In this document: positions 46,210-53,752 of the stretch, in pieces | Position numbering within the stretch: the first letter of the stretch is position 1 | Layout of the letters: each line of letters starts with the position of its first letter | From: Cryptosporangium phraense | GTDB taxonomy: Bacteria > Actinomycetota > Actinomycetes > Mycobacteriales > Cryptosporangiaceae | Assembly: GCF_006912135.1 (NCBI RefSeq) | Contig: NZ_VIRS01000040.1 | Span: forward strand, 1 to 60,527 | Length of the DNA: 60,527 nt | Direction of reading: 5' to 3' | Notes under the pieces: model-generated | Databases searched by the model: none | What the model was told of the DNA's origin: nothing | Seen by the model: only the letters and a program-made list of their open reading frames with translations | Program-made: the position numbers and the translations under genes

Positions 46210-48048
46210 CTACTCCTCCGTGGGCGTCCCCATCCCCTCGGGAGCGGGGTACCCGTGCCGCGGGGCCGCCGGGTTCGGCGGCATCACCCGGGCCCGGCCG
46301 ACGACGCCCTGGCCGTCGGCGTCGGTCGCGGCCTCGACGCCGGCACCGGGATCGCTGCCGGCGACGAGCCGCTCCCCCGCCTCGTCCGGTGCGGGCGCGG
46401 TGGAACCGCTACCCGGAGCGGACGAGGCGGGCCCGACCGGCGCGAGGTCTGCAGCCGCGGGGCCGGCCGCCGCAGAGCCGGTCGCGCCGGCCGGAGTCGG
46501 AACGACCCCCCCGCCGGCGGCGGGGAGGTCGAGGGAGGCCGGCCCGGTGGGTGGGACGACGCCGAACTGGGTGACGTCGGAGCCCATCGAGCCGTTCTGC
46601 ATGCCGTCGTTCGAGCGCCCGTGCTGCATGCCGTCACCGGAGAAGGACGAGAGGTCACCGGTGCCGTAGAGCAGCGGCACGTCACCCGTGGTGTGGGTGA
46701 TGGGCAGGTCGGTCAAGGAGATGCCGCGGTGGCGGCCGGCCGGTGCTCGGCCCGGGGCACCCGGCTCCGCCGTGCCGGGTGCCGCCGGGCCCGCAGGCCC
46801 CGGAACCATGGGGCCGTAGGGGTGACGGGGGCCGCGCGCGGCCGCCCCGTCGAAGGGGGTGGAACTCACCGGCATCGCGCTGATCGGCCGGGACGACAAC
46901 GGCCGGGACGAGAGCGGGCCGGGTGAGAGCGGGCCGGACGCGATCGGGCCGAGCGGGTCGACGGACGCGTAGGGGCCGAGCGCGCGCCCGAGGTCCGACG
47001 GCGGGGCCGGGTACAGCGAGCCGGGGTGGGGAGGAGCCGCGTGGATGGGCATGGGACCTGTTCCGTTCGGGACGCCCCCGCCGATGGGGCCGTCGATGCC
47101 TGAGCGGGGCCCGCCGGGGACGCCGGCGTGGCCGTTGGGAGGGACGGGGTACCCGACCGGGACCGGTCCGCTGCGGCCGTTCCGACCGCCGTTCGGTGCA
47201 CCGTCGGGTCCCAGGAAGGGGCCGCGGGGGCCCGTCGCCGCACCGGGCTGCGGCGACGGGCGGTCGAAGCCGACCGCGGGAGCGTGGCCACCCGGATAGC
47301 CCAGCTGGTCGCCGGTGGCCAGCGAGGGGTGCGGTGTGGGCATCATCGGGAGCCGGGGAGCCGGCCAGGCCGGAACCGCCGCACCGGGACGGAGCTGCGG
47401 GGGGTGCGGTCCCGGTTTCCCCACCGCCTCCGCGGCCCGCGCACCCGAGCCGAGCGCGCGCGGTGCGTCGTCGCCGACCCGCTCGCTGTGCAGCTTCTGG
47501 CTCGCCACCTCGAGCGCGGCGATCGTCGACTCCTTGCGACGCCTGCGCTGACCGGCCCGGGCCCAGCCCGGCGCCACGTACCACCAGATCAGGAACCAGA
47601 CCAGCGTGCCGCCGGTGATCCAGTAGGCGTAGGGCGGGCCCATCACGACGTCGAGGATCAGCAGCAGGACCGCGTTGATCGCGAGCATCAGCAGCGTGAC
47701 GCCCCAGAGCGCGAACCGGCTCGACGCCCGCACCAGCTGTGCTTCGAGCCGGCGGCGGAACACCAGCCGGGAGAACGGCGCCGGGGCGATCAGCAGGCAG
47801 GTGGCGCCGGCCACGAGCACCAGGCTCACCACGTAGACCGTGCGCTGGAACTGCGTCGTCTCGGCGAACCGGCCGGTGAAGGCGAGCAGGAGCAGGAACA
47901 CGAGGAGTAACTGCGTCCCGATCTGCGCGGCGCGGACCTCGTGCAGGATCTCGAGGTAGTTGCGGTTCCACCGCTGGGTCGGGGTCTCCCGGGTCCGTGC
48001 GTCGCGCTGCTCGGAGACCATCCGGCCGGCCGTCAATTCCTTGGCCAT
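46210..48048 (-). CDS. DUF6328 membrane protein with long Pro/Gly-rich tail
   Basis: A 612-residue protein. Residues about 25-175 match the DUF6328 family: ETPTQRWNRNYLEILHEVRAAQIGTQLLLVFLLLLAFTGRF split, four transmembrane helices and a basic RRRLEAQL loop. A cytoplasmic-looking helix follows (RRRRKESTIAALEVASQKLHSERV). The remaining about 400 residues are low-complexity Pro/Gly/Ala, probably disordered. DUF6328 proteins usually lack such a tail, so this is an unusually long member. Its upstream region contains a 75-bp element shared with the NOS-like operon. ATG 48048 is preferred; GTG 48054 is an alternative. Confidence 0.8.
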   Translation of the reverse strand: MAKELTAGRMVSEQRDARTRETPTQRWNRNYLEILHEVRAAQIGTQLLLVFLLLLAFTGRFAETTQFQRTVYVVSLVLVAGATCLLIAPAPFSRLVFRRRLEAQLVRASSRFALWGVTLLMLAINAVLLLILDVVMGPPYAYWITGGTLVWFLIWWYVAPGWARAGQRRRRKESTIAALEVASQKLHSERVGDDAPRALGSGARAAEAVGKPGPHPPQLRPGAAVPAWPAPRLPMMPTPHPSLATGDQLGYPGGHAPAVGFDRPSPQPGAATGPRGPFLGPDGAPNGGRNGRSGPVPVGYPVPPNGHAGVPGGPRSGIDGPIGGGVPNGTGPMPIHAAPPHPGSLYPAPPSDLGRALGPYASVDPLGPIASGPLSPGPLSSRPLSSRPISAMPVSSTPFDGAAARGPRHPYGPMVPGPAGPAAPGTAEPGAPGRAPAGRHRGISLTDLPITHTTGDVPLLYGTGDLSSFSGDGMQHGRSNDGMQNGSMGSDVTQFGVVPPTGPASLDLPAAGGGVVPTPAGATGSAAAGPAAADLAPVGPASSAPGSGSTAPAPDEAGERLVAGSDPGAGVEAATDADGQGVVGRARVMPPNPAAPRHGYPAPEGMGTPTEE

Positions 48049-48087
48049 CGAAACACACCTACCTTCCGGCGTGGACGGTGCCCGGTG

Positions 48088-48162
48088 GGGGTTCCGTCGC
48101 TGGTGAAAAGACTCGTCTAAGTCCGGTCGGGAGACATCGGTCGACTGACGTAGCCGCGAAGC
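48088..48162 (-). promoter_or_regulatory. Shared 75-bp upstream element, copy A
   Basis: Lies 40-114 bp before the DUF6328 start codon. It aligns without gaps to 51473-51547 upstream of the NOS-like operon, with 60 of 75 positions identical by hand count. The most conserved parts are GGGGTTCCGTCGCTG, TCGTCTA and a 23-bp block containing ACATCGGTCGACTGACG, near-palindromic around GTCGAC. The proportion of identity in untranslated DNA points to a common regulator or promoter. Confidence 0.75.
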
Positions 48163-48321
48163 CCCGCGGGGCCGACGAGCGTCGGCGGAACTACGACGGT
48201 GCTCCGGTCGCCGTCGGCGCACGGCCGCACGGTCCCGCAGAGCGGGCACAGCGGACCGTCGAGAGCCGAGGAGAACGACGGCGGAACGCTCGGGAGGTGT
48301 GACACCCAGTGACGCATGGCC

Positions 48322-49314
48322 TCAACCGGCCGCTCGTTCGAGGCCGTGCCTCGACGGGCCGAGGCCCGCGGGCACCGCGGTGACGCCGGACGGGGGTGGG
48401 GCGTCGATCGGCCGGTACACCGGCCGGGGCCCGGGCTTCCGCCGCGGCATGTAGCGGTGGTAGATCTCCAGCCGCGCGGACGCCGTCGGCGGGACCATCC
48501 CGGCGCGGCCGAACGAGTGCAGGATGGCCTGCTGCAGCACCCGGGCGGCCTCGCGGAGCCAGGGCCCGTCCACCGGATGGCCTTCCCGGCCCAGGCAGCG
48601 GGCGATCATCGGCAGCACGTTGTACCGGTTCGGGTCGGCGAGCTCGCGGCACGCCATCTCGAACGCGACGTAGAAGCCGGAGAACGCCACCGGATAGGCC
48701 AGCGCCTCGGTGAAGTGCAGCCGGTGGCGCGAGAGCGCGGGCACCGCGTACCAGCGCAAGCCCAGCGCGGCGAACCAGGCGAACCCCGGGTGTTCGAGGG
48801 GCACCTCCAGCACTCGTTCGGGCGAGAGCTCGTAGGCGATCACCGGGCCGCCGTGCACGCGCAGCAGCAGCGGCAGCACGTCGAACGGCCCGGGGAGCAG
48901 CCGGCCCCCGTCGACCGGGCGTCCGCCCGGCCAGCCGGCCCGCAGGGCCAGCGTGGTCAGCTCCAGGTGGTACGGGTCGCCGAGGATCGATCCGTCGGCC
49001 TGCCGGTACCCGGCGTAGCTGACCAGCTGGTCGTTCAGGATCTCGATCGACGGGTCGAGCACGGTGGCGACCGAGCGGATCTTCCCGTCCCGGGTCGCCA
49101 CCCGGAGGTGCTCGGCCAGCCCGGATGCGACCGCGTCGGGGTCGCTGACCCCGCGCAGGTCCCGGACGTGCAGCCCGCGCCAGCGCAGGCGTCCGATGCC
49201 CTTGTCGGCGTTGGCCCAGGCGACCCGGGCCGCCCACGCCAGTTGCTCGGTAGTGGGGATCGTGGGAACAGCAGGGGCGAGGTGTCCGCGCTCTGCCGCG
49301 ACGACGTCGATCAC
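48322..49314 (-). CDS. Nitric-oxide-synthase-oxygenase-like protein lacking heme-ligand Cys
   Basis: A 330-residue protein that follows the bacterial NOS oxygenase domain almost end to end: GIGRLRWRGLHVRDLR, TRDGKIRSVATV, NDQLVSYAGYR, GDPYHLELTTLALRAGW, FDVLPLLLRVHGGPVIAYEL, EVPLEHPGFAWFAALGLRWYAVPALS and FSGFYVAFEMACREL (substrate-Arg Glu about 219 kept). In NOS the heme thiolate Cys lies in (R/N)CIGR; here residue 39 is Gly (KGIGR, codon GGC). The preceding WRN is WAN. NO synthesis by the usual route is therefore doubtful. GTG 49314 has GGAGG 7 nt upstream; a longer start at 49335 would overlap the decarboxylase stop. It is the last gene of a three-gene operon. Confidence 0.8.
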   Translation of the reverse strand: MIDVVAAERGHLAPAVPTIPTTEQLAWAARVAWANADKGIGRLRWRGLHVRDLRGVSDPDAVASGLAEHLRVATRDGKIRSVATVLDPSIEILNDQLVSYAGYRQADGSILGDPYHLELTTLALRAGWPGGRPVDGGRLLPGPFDVLPLLLRVHGGPVIAYELSPERVLEVPLEHPGFAWFAALGLRWYAVPALSRHRLHFTEALAYPVAFSGFYVAFEMACRELADPNRYNVLPMIARCLGREGHPVDGPWLREAARVLQQAILHSFGRAGMVPPTASARLEIYHRYMPRRKPGPRPVYRPIDAPPPSGVTAVPAGLGPSRHGLERAAG

Positions 49315-49327
49315 TTCGGCACCTCCG

Positions 49328-50872
49328 TTAGTCACGCAGTACGCAGACCGAGGTCAGCGTCGGGTCACTGGCTCCGTGGATGTGCATTCCGCTGGCGACC
49401 GCCCTGGTCAGCGCCGTGACCGCGTCGCGGTCGAGGCACTCCCCGGGCATCACCGACGGGACGCCGGGCGGGTACGGGGTGATCGGCTCGGCGCTGGTGC
49501 GCCCGACCGCCCGCTCGAGCGGGACCGATTCGGTGGCCGCGAAGTGGGCCTCCCGCGGGGTGCAGACCTGGGTCCGCGGCGCGAGCAGGGCCTCGACCAG
49601 CTGCCCGTCCCAGGCCGGGCGGAGCCGGCGGCGGGGACGGCAGGCGACGGTCCGCAGCGCGGTCACCAGCGCGTCCACGACCTCGGGCGGCGTGCAGGTG
49701 GTGATGGCCACGAACAGGTTGCTCTCGTCGGCCCCCTCGACGGCGACCGCCGGGTGGAGCAGCCCACTGGTGCCGAGCCCGGGGCCGGGCGTCCGCAGGA
49801 GCCGTTCGAGTTCGAGGCCGGTGAGGCCGAGGCCGCGGACGCTGATGACCAGTCGCAGCGGGTCGAACCGCTCGAGGGGAACGCCGAGGTCCTCGGCCTC
49901 GGCCACCCGGACGCCGGGGATCGCGGCGAGCCGGCGACGGGCGTCGGCGACGACCTCGAGCGTGCGGTCGAGCAGCACCCGGCCGCGGCTGACCATCGTC
50001 CGGCGGGCGTCGTCGATGCTGGCCAGGACCGGCAGCAGCGGCGAGGTGGTCTGGGTCATCTGGACGGTCCGGCTGATCCGGCCGGCGTCGACCCGGTCGC
50101 CCGCGGTCAGGATGATCGCGGCCCCGGACGGGGCGGCCAGCATCTTGTGCGCCGAGGTGACCGCGACGTCGGCGCCCTGGGCGATCGCGTGCTGCGGCAG
50201 GTCGGGGTGGAACGGCAGGTGGGCGCCCCAGGCCTCGTCGACGAAGAGCGGCGTGCCGTGCCGGTGTGCGACGGCGGCCAGCGCCTTCACGTCGGAGCAG
50301 GCCCCGGCGTACCCGGGGCTGACCAGGCTGACCAGCCCGGCCCGGTGGCCCATCGACGACAGTGTCTCGTCGAGCGAGGCCGGGTCGATGCCGAGGCTGA
50401 TGCCGAACCCGGCCTTGTCGATCCGGGGCGTCACCCAGTGCGGGGTCGCGCCGGAGAGGACCAGCCCGGCCAGCGTGGACGTGTGGCTGTCCCGGGCGAT
50501 CACGACGTGGTCGGTGCCGGGCCCGCCGGCCTGCTGCTGGGCCAGGTGGACGGCCCGGTTGCCGCCGGACGACCCGTCGAGCAGGAAGAGCGCGGTGTCC
50601 GCGCCCCAGGCCTTGGCCGCCAGGGCTTCCGCCTCGCGGCGGGCGCGGGTCGCGTCGGCCGGGGTCAGCCAGACGTCGGACGCGAGGAACGTGCTGCCGA
50701 GCAGGTTGCGCAGCGTGGAGCCGACGCCGCGGCCGCCGGCGTGGCCGGGGACGTGCAGCGCGCCGGTCTCCAGGCCGCGGTAGCGGATGATGGCGTCGAC
50801 CAGCGGTGCGGCGCCGTGAGCGGCGTCGTAGAGGACCGGGCGGTCGCCGGAGGGAAGGGCAACGGCGGTCAT
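49328..50872 (-). CDS. Orn/Lys/Arg decarboxylase-family PLP enzyme
   Basis: A 514-residue fold-type-I PLP protein of the Orn/Lys/Arg decarboxylase major-domain family. LYDAAHGAAPLVDAI...HVPGHAGGRGV opens it, LLDGSSGGNRAVHLA and VARDSHTSTLAGL are PLP-phosphate-region motifs, FVDEAWGAHLPFHPDLP contains the Asp contacting the pyridine N, and the Schiff-base Lys is about 243 (TSAHKMLAAPSG). The C-terminal domain ends with PYPPGVPSVMPGE. It could decarboxylate arginine, lysine or ornithine; substrate cannot be fixed. Its ATG overlaps the stop of the upstream membrane-protein gene (ATGA), and the NOS-like gene follows 13 bp after its stop. Confidence 0.9.
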   Translation of the reverse strand: MTAVALPSGDRPVLYDAAHGAAPLVDAIIRYRGLETGALHVPGHAGGRGVGSTLRNLLGSTFLASDVWLTPADATRARREAEALAAKAWGADTALFLLDGSSGGNRAVHLAQQQAGGPGTDHVVIARDSHTSTLAGLVLSGATPHWVTPRIDKAGFGISLGIDPASLDETLSSMGHRAGLVSLVSPGYAGACSDVKALAAVAHRHGTPLFVDEAWGAHLPFHPDLPQHAIAQGADVAVTSAHKMLAAPSGAAIILTAGDRVDAGRISRTVQMTQTTSPLLPVLASIDDARRTMVSRGRVLLDRTLEVVADARRRLAAIPGVRVAEAEDLGVPLERFDPLRLVISVRGLGLTGLELERLLRTPGPGLGTSGLLHPAVAVEGADESNLFVAITTCTPPEVVDALVTALRTVACRPRRRLRPAWDGQLVEALLAPRTQVCTPREAHFAATESVPLERAVGRTSAEPITPYPPGVPSVMPGECLDRDAVTALTRAVASGMHIHGASDPTLTSVCVLRD

Positions 50873-51423
50873 CGGTTCGCCGTCCTTTCGTGACCGATGA
50901 CCGCCGTGCCGCCGGGGGCGCCGGACGGAAGCCCGGCGCTCGGGGAGGGGGCGATCGGGGTGGACTCGGAGGTCTTGCCGTTGGGGGCCAGGAGCATGTA
51001 GGCCATCAGCAGGAAGATCACGCCCATCGCCAGCCACTTGCCGGCCGGGATGATCGTTCCGTGCGCCATCTTGTCCATCGCCAGGACCCCGACCTGCACG
51101 AAGACGATCCAGCCGAGGGTGACGGTGCCGAGCTCGGCCCACTGCAGGCTGGCCGAGTAGACGGCGAAGAGGCCGAGGAACGCGATCGCGCCGGCCGACC
51201 ACCAGAGCTGGTGCCCGGTGTCGAGGTAGCGCATCGCGCAGTAGCTGCCGATCAGGTCCAGCCCGGCGAGCGCGACGATCGCCGCCGCGCCCATCGGGGA
51301 GAACGCCAGCGACTTGGCGTCCAGCAGCGGCTCGGCGAGCGCGGACGCGACCGACGGTTCGGTCACGGCCGGGTGAAGCCGGAAGACGTCGGCCGTCGAG
51401 CTCAACGTCGTGTATGTAGCCAT
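50869..51423 (-). CDS. Four-helix membrane protein, SMR-like layout
   Basis: A 184-residue protein with about 40 soluble residues, then four hydrophobic helices (about 44-68, 72-92, 97-119, 124-143) and a Pro/Ser-rich cytoplasmic tail. Spacing and the ASLQWAELGTVTLGWIVF segment recall small multidrug resistance/EamA-like transporters, but the conserved SMR Glu is not evident, so the resemblance is weak. First gene of the operon with the PLP enzyme and NOS-like protein; it might export the product, for instance an amine or guanidinium compound (speculative). ATG 51423 has a GGTGGAG site 5 nt upstream. Confidence 0.7.
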   Translation of the reverse strand: MATYTTLSSTADVFRLHPAVTEPSVASALAEPLLDAKSLAFSPMGAAAIVALAGLDLIGSYCAMRYLDTGHQLWWSAGAIAFLGLFAVYSASLQWAELGTVTLGWIVFVQVGVLAMDKMAHGTIIPAGKWLAMGVIFLLMAYMLLAPNGKTSESTPIAPSPSAGLPSGAPGGTAVIGHERTANR

Positions 51424-51472
51424 CTGCGCTCCACCTTCCTCAACCGACGGGGCCCGATCTGAGGTCTCCAGT

Positions 51473-51547
51473 GGGGTTCCGTCGCTGAGGGATACGGTCG
51501 TCTACGCACGGTGACGAGACATCGGTCGACTGACGTAGGTGCGAAGC
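51473..51547 (-). promoter_or_regulatory. Shared 75-bp upstream element, copy B
   Basis: Located 50-124 bp before the operon's first start codon; gapless match to 48088-48162. Here ACTGACGTAG of the conserved block (51529-51538) is repeated once more at 51552-51561, 23 bp further upstream, suggesting multiple binding sites. A candidate -10 lies in the conserved TAGACGA (minus strand). Confidence 0.75.
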
Positions 51548-51694
51548 GCGCACTGACGTAGACCCGTAGACCTGCGGGAATTGCATTGCAGGTCGGGGTG
51601 TTTACGGACGAACCGGTCCGTCGTTCGGTGGAGGCGGTGAGAGACGCACGGCTCCGCCGTCGGGTGGGTTCACCGGGCCGGTTATGTTTTCGCG

Positions 51695-52039
51695 ATGCCC
51701 GATGCTTCTGGACGGGCCGGCCTCGCACTGATCGCGGTCGGCGTGCTGAACCTGGTCTTCGTCGTGGTCGCGTGCTGCGGGGTGATCGGGCATCTGGACA
51801 GCGGGTATCCCGGGTCGTCGGACCTGCGGGACTTCGGGCGGCTGATCTACCTGGGGCTCGCGGCGGGGGCGTTTCCGATCGGGGTGCTGATCGTGGTGTG
51901 CGGCGCCCTGTTACGGACGCAGCGCGCGCGCCTGGCCGGCCGGATCGGCGCGGTCGCGGCCATGCTTCCGCTGTCGTGCGGGTTCGTGGTCGGGATCCCG
52001 GTCGGGATCTGGGTACTACGAACCCTCGACCGCCCCTAG
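51695..52039 (+). CDS. Small three-helix membrane protein
   Basis: A 114-residue protein with hydrophobic helices at about 8-32, 50-72 and 82-105, and short basic loops (RTQRARLAGR). No family recognised. A TATGTT -10-like hexamer ends 5 nt before ATG 51695, suggesting a leaderless transcript. Confidence 0.7.
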   Translation: MPDASGRAGLALIAVGVLNLVFVVVACCGVIGHLDSGYPGSSDLRDFGRLIYLGLAAGAFPIGVLIVVCGALLRTQRARLAGRIGAVAAMLPLSCGFVVGIPVGIWVLRTLDRP

Positions 52040-52132
52040 GACGCCGGGACCCGCGGATTCACGACATCCCGGGGCTTGCAGGGGTATCGGAGACCCCGGA
52101 AAGTCGGCAGAGCGCGCGCGAGGCAGTCTGGG

Positions 52133-53677
52133 CTACGCGTGTTCGAAGGCCTCGGCCATCCTCGCCTGCTCCTCCAGCACCTCGTTGATCCGAGCCTGCA
52201 CCGTGTCCAGCTCCCCGATGGTCTGGCTGGTCGCGTGAATACCCGACGCCACCTGCTGGCTGCTCGCCTGAATCCCGGTGATCTGGTCCGACACCTTCTG
52301 CGTAGCCTCCGCGGTCTCCCGCGCCAGCTCCTTCACCTCGTTCGCGACGACCGCGAACCCCCGCCCCACCTCACCGGCCCGGGCCGCCTCGATCGTCGCG
52401 TTCAGCGCCAGCAGATTCGTCTGCTCGGCGATCCCGCTGATGATCCGGATCACGTCGCCGATCGCCGCGGACGCATTGCCCAGCGCCTCGACCTCGGTCG
52501 TCATCGCGGTGGCGCCGCGCATCGCCTGCTCGCCGACCGAGCTGGCGTCCATCGACGCCCGGCGCAGCTCGGAGATGCTGCCCAGCAGGGCCTGGGCCTT
52601 CTCGGCGTCCCGCTCGGCCCGGCGCAGCACCGACATCCGCTGCGACACCAGCAGCTGGACGTTGCGCAGCGCGGCCGCCCGGGAGTCGGACAGCTCGATC
52701 TCCCGCGTCGTGAAGAAGTCCATCGTCCCGATGAACGTGTCGCCGTCCAGGATCGGGAAACAGACGCCGGACTTCACCCCGGCACGCTGGGCCGCCGGCG
52801 CGCGCACGCAGTCGGTCATCTCGCCGATGTCCCGGACGAAGAACAGGTCCCGCGACTTCCAGGTCCGCCCGGACAGACCCACGCCCTCGGCGAACGTGGC
52901 CTCGAGCGTGACCTTCCGGAACTCGTCGCCCGCCGACCCCGACTCGACCTTGAACCGGAGCACGTTCTCGATCGGGTCGTGCTGCCAGAACGACCCGTAG
53001 GCCCAGCCGAACGCGGAGCGGACCGTGTCCAGCGCGACCCGGAGCGCGCTGTCCTGGTCGTGGGCGTCACCGACCCGGGCCACGACCGTGGTGACCGCCT
53101 CCCGGTCCTCCAGCGTCTCCTGGAGGGCCGCGTTGGCGACCGCCTGGTTCCGGGCGATGACCGCGATCCGGGTGATCGCCGCCCACTTCTCGCCGCCGAA
53201 CGCGGGCAGCGAGTGCGAGCCGTAGAACTCCAGGACCGCGACGACCACGCCGTCCTGCAGCAGCGGCACCGCGGCCGCGTGCTCCATGCCGGCCCGCTGG
53301 GCCGCGCCCCAGCGCAGGCAGTTGTCGCCCGCATGCTGCATCTCGCTGGTCATGACCGGGCGCCGGCCGTTCACCGCGACGCCGATCAGGCCGGCGTCCG
53401 GCGGGATGGTCTCGGCGTTGCCGATCGCGGCCCGCAGCGTCGGGCCGAGCGTCCCGGCCTCGGCGGTGAGGGAGTACGCGCCCGACGGTTCTCGCGTCCA
53501 CCAGGCGCCGTAGGCGAGGTCGAGGGTCTTCACCAGCTCGGTGACGATCTTCGCGCTCGCGTCGGCCAGGCTCTCGACGCCGCCACCCAGCGCGACGACG
53601 ACGCGTTCCAGAGCCTCCACGTCGCGCGGGATCACGAACGTCGTCTGGGGCGCCACTTTCCTGCCGAACAAGCCCAT
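52133..53677 (-). CDS. Cytoplasmic GAF-GAF methyl-accepting chemotaxis-like protein
   Basis: A 514-residue soluble sensor with no transmembrane segment. Two GAF domains (about 35-175 and 190-340) are followed by a coiled coil and an MCP signalling region (about 360-514) whose hairpin tip is recognisable as [40 protein letters not shown] split over about 420-460. The tip binds CheW/CheA in true receptors. No chemotaxis gene is present in the window. Phytochrome-type chromophore Cys is not evident in the GAFs. ATG 53677 has a GGAGGA site 9 nt upstream. Confidence 0.88.
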   Translation of the reverse strand: MGLFGRKVAPQTTFVIPRDVEALERVVVALGGGVESLADASAKIVTELVKTLDLAYGAWWTREPSGAYSLTAEAGTLGPTLRAAIGNAETIPPDAGLIGVAVNGRRPVMTSEMQHAGDNCLRWGAAQRAGMEHAAAVPLLQDGVVVAVLEFYGSHSLPAFGGEKWAAITRIAVIARNQAVANAALQETLEDREAVTTVVARVGDAHDQDSALRVALDTVRSAFGWAYGSFWQHDPIENVLRFKVESGSAGDEFRKVTLEATFAEGVGLSGRTWKSRDLFFVRDIGEMTDCVRAPAAQRAGVKSGVCFPILDGDTFIGTMDFFTTREIELSDSRAAALRNVQLLVSQRMSVLRRAERDAEKAQALLGSISELRRASMDASSVGEQAMRGATAMTTEVEALGNASAAIGDVIRIISGIAEQTNLLALNATIEAARAGEVGRGFAVVANEVKELARETAEATQKVSDQITGIQASSQQVASGIHATSQTIGELDTVQARINEVLEEQARMAEAFEHA

Positions 53678-53752
53678 GAACCCCGTCCTCCCCCGGAACA
53701 CCCACTCCGATCGTCAGTTCGGCGGCGCCGGGCCCGCGCTGAGTAAAACGGA

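Noticed and set aside
48322-49314. NOS-like gene as a pseudogene
   Set aside because: The frame is intact, conserved blocks are kept along the whole length, and start signals and operon context are good; loss of one ligand residue alone does not show decay.
50869-51423. Firm assignment of the four-helix protein as a guanidinium exporter of the SMR family
   Set aside because: The layout is suggestive, but the essential glutamate and other SMR signatures are not visible, so only a loose resemblance is claimed.
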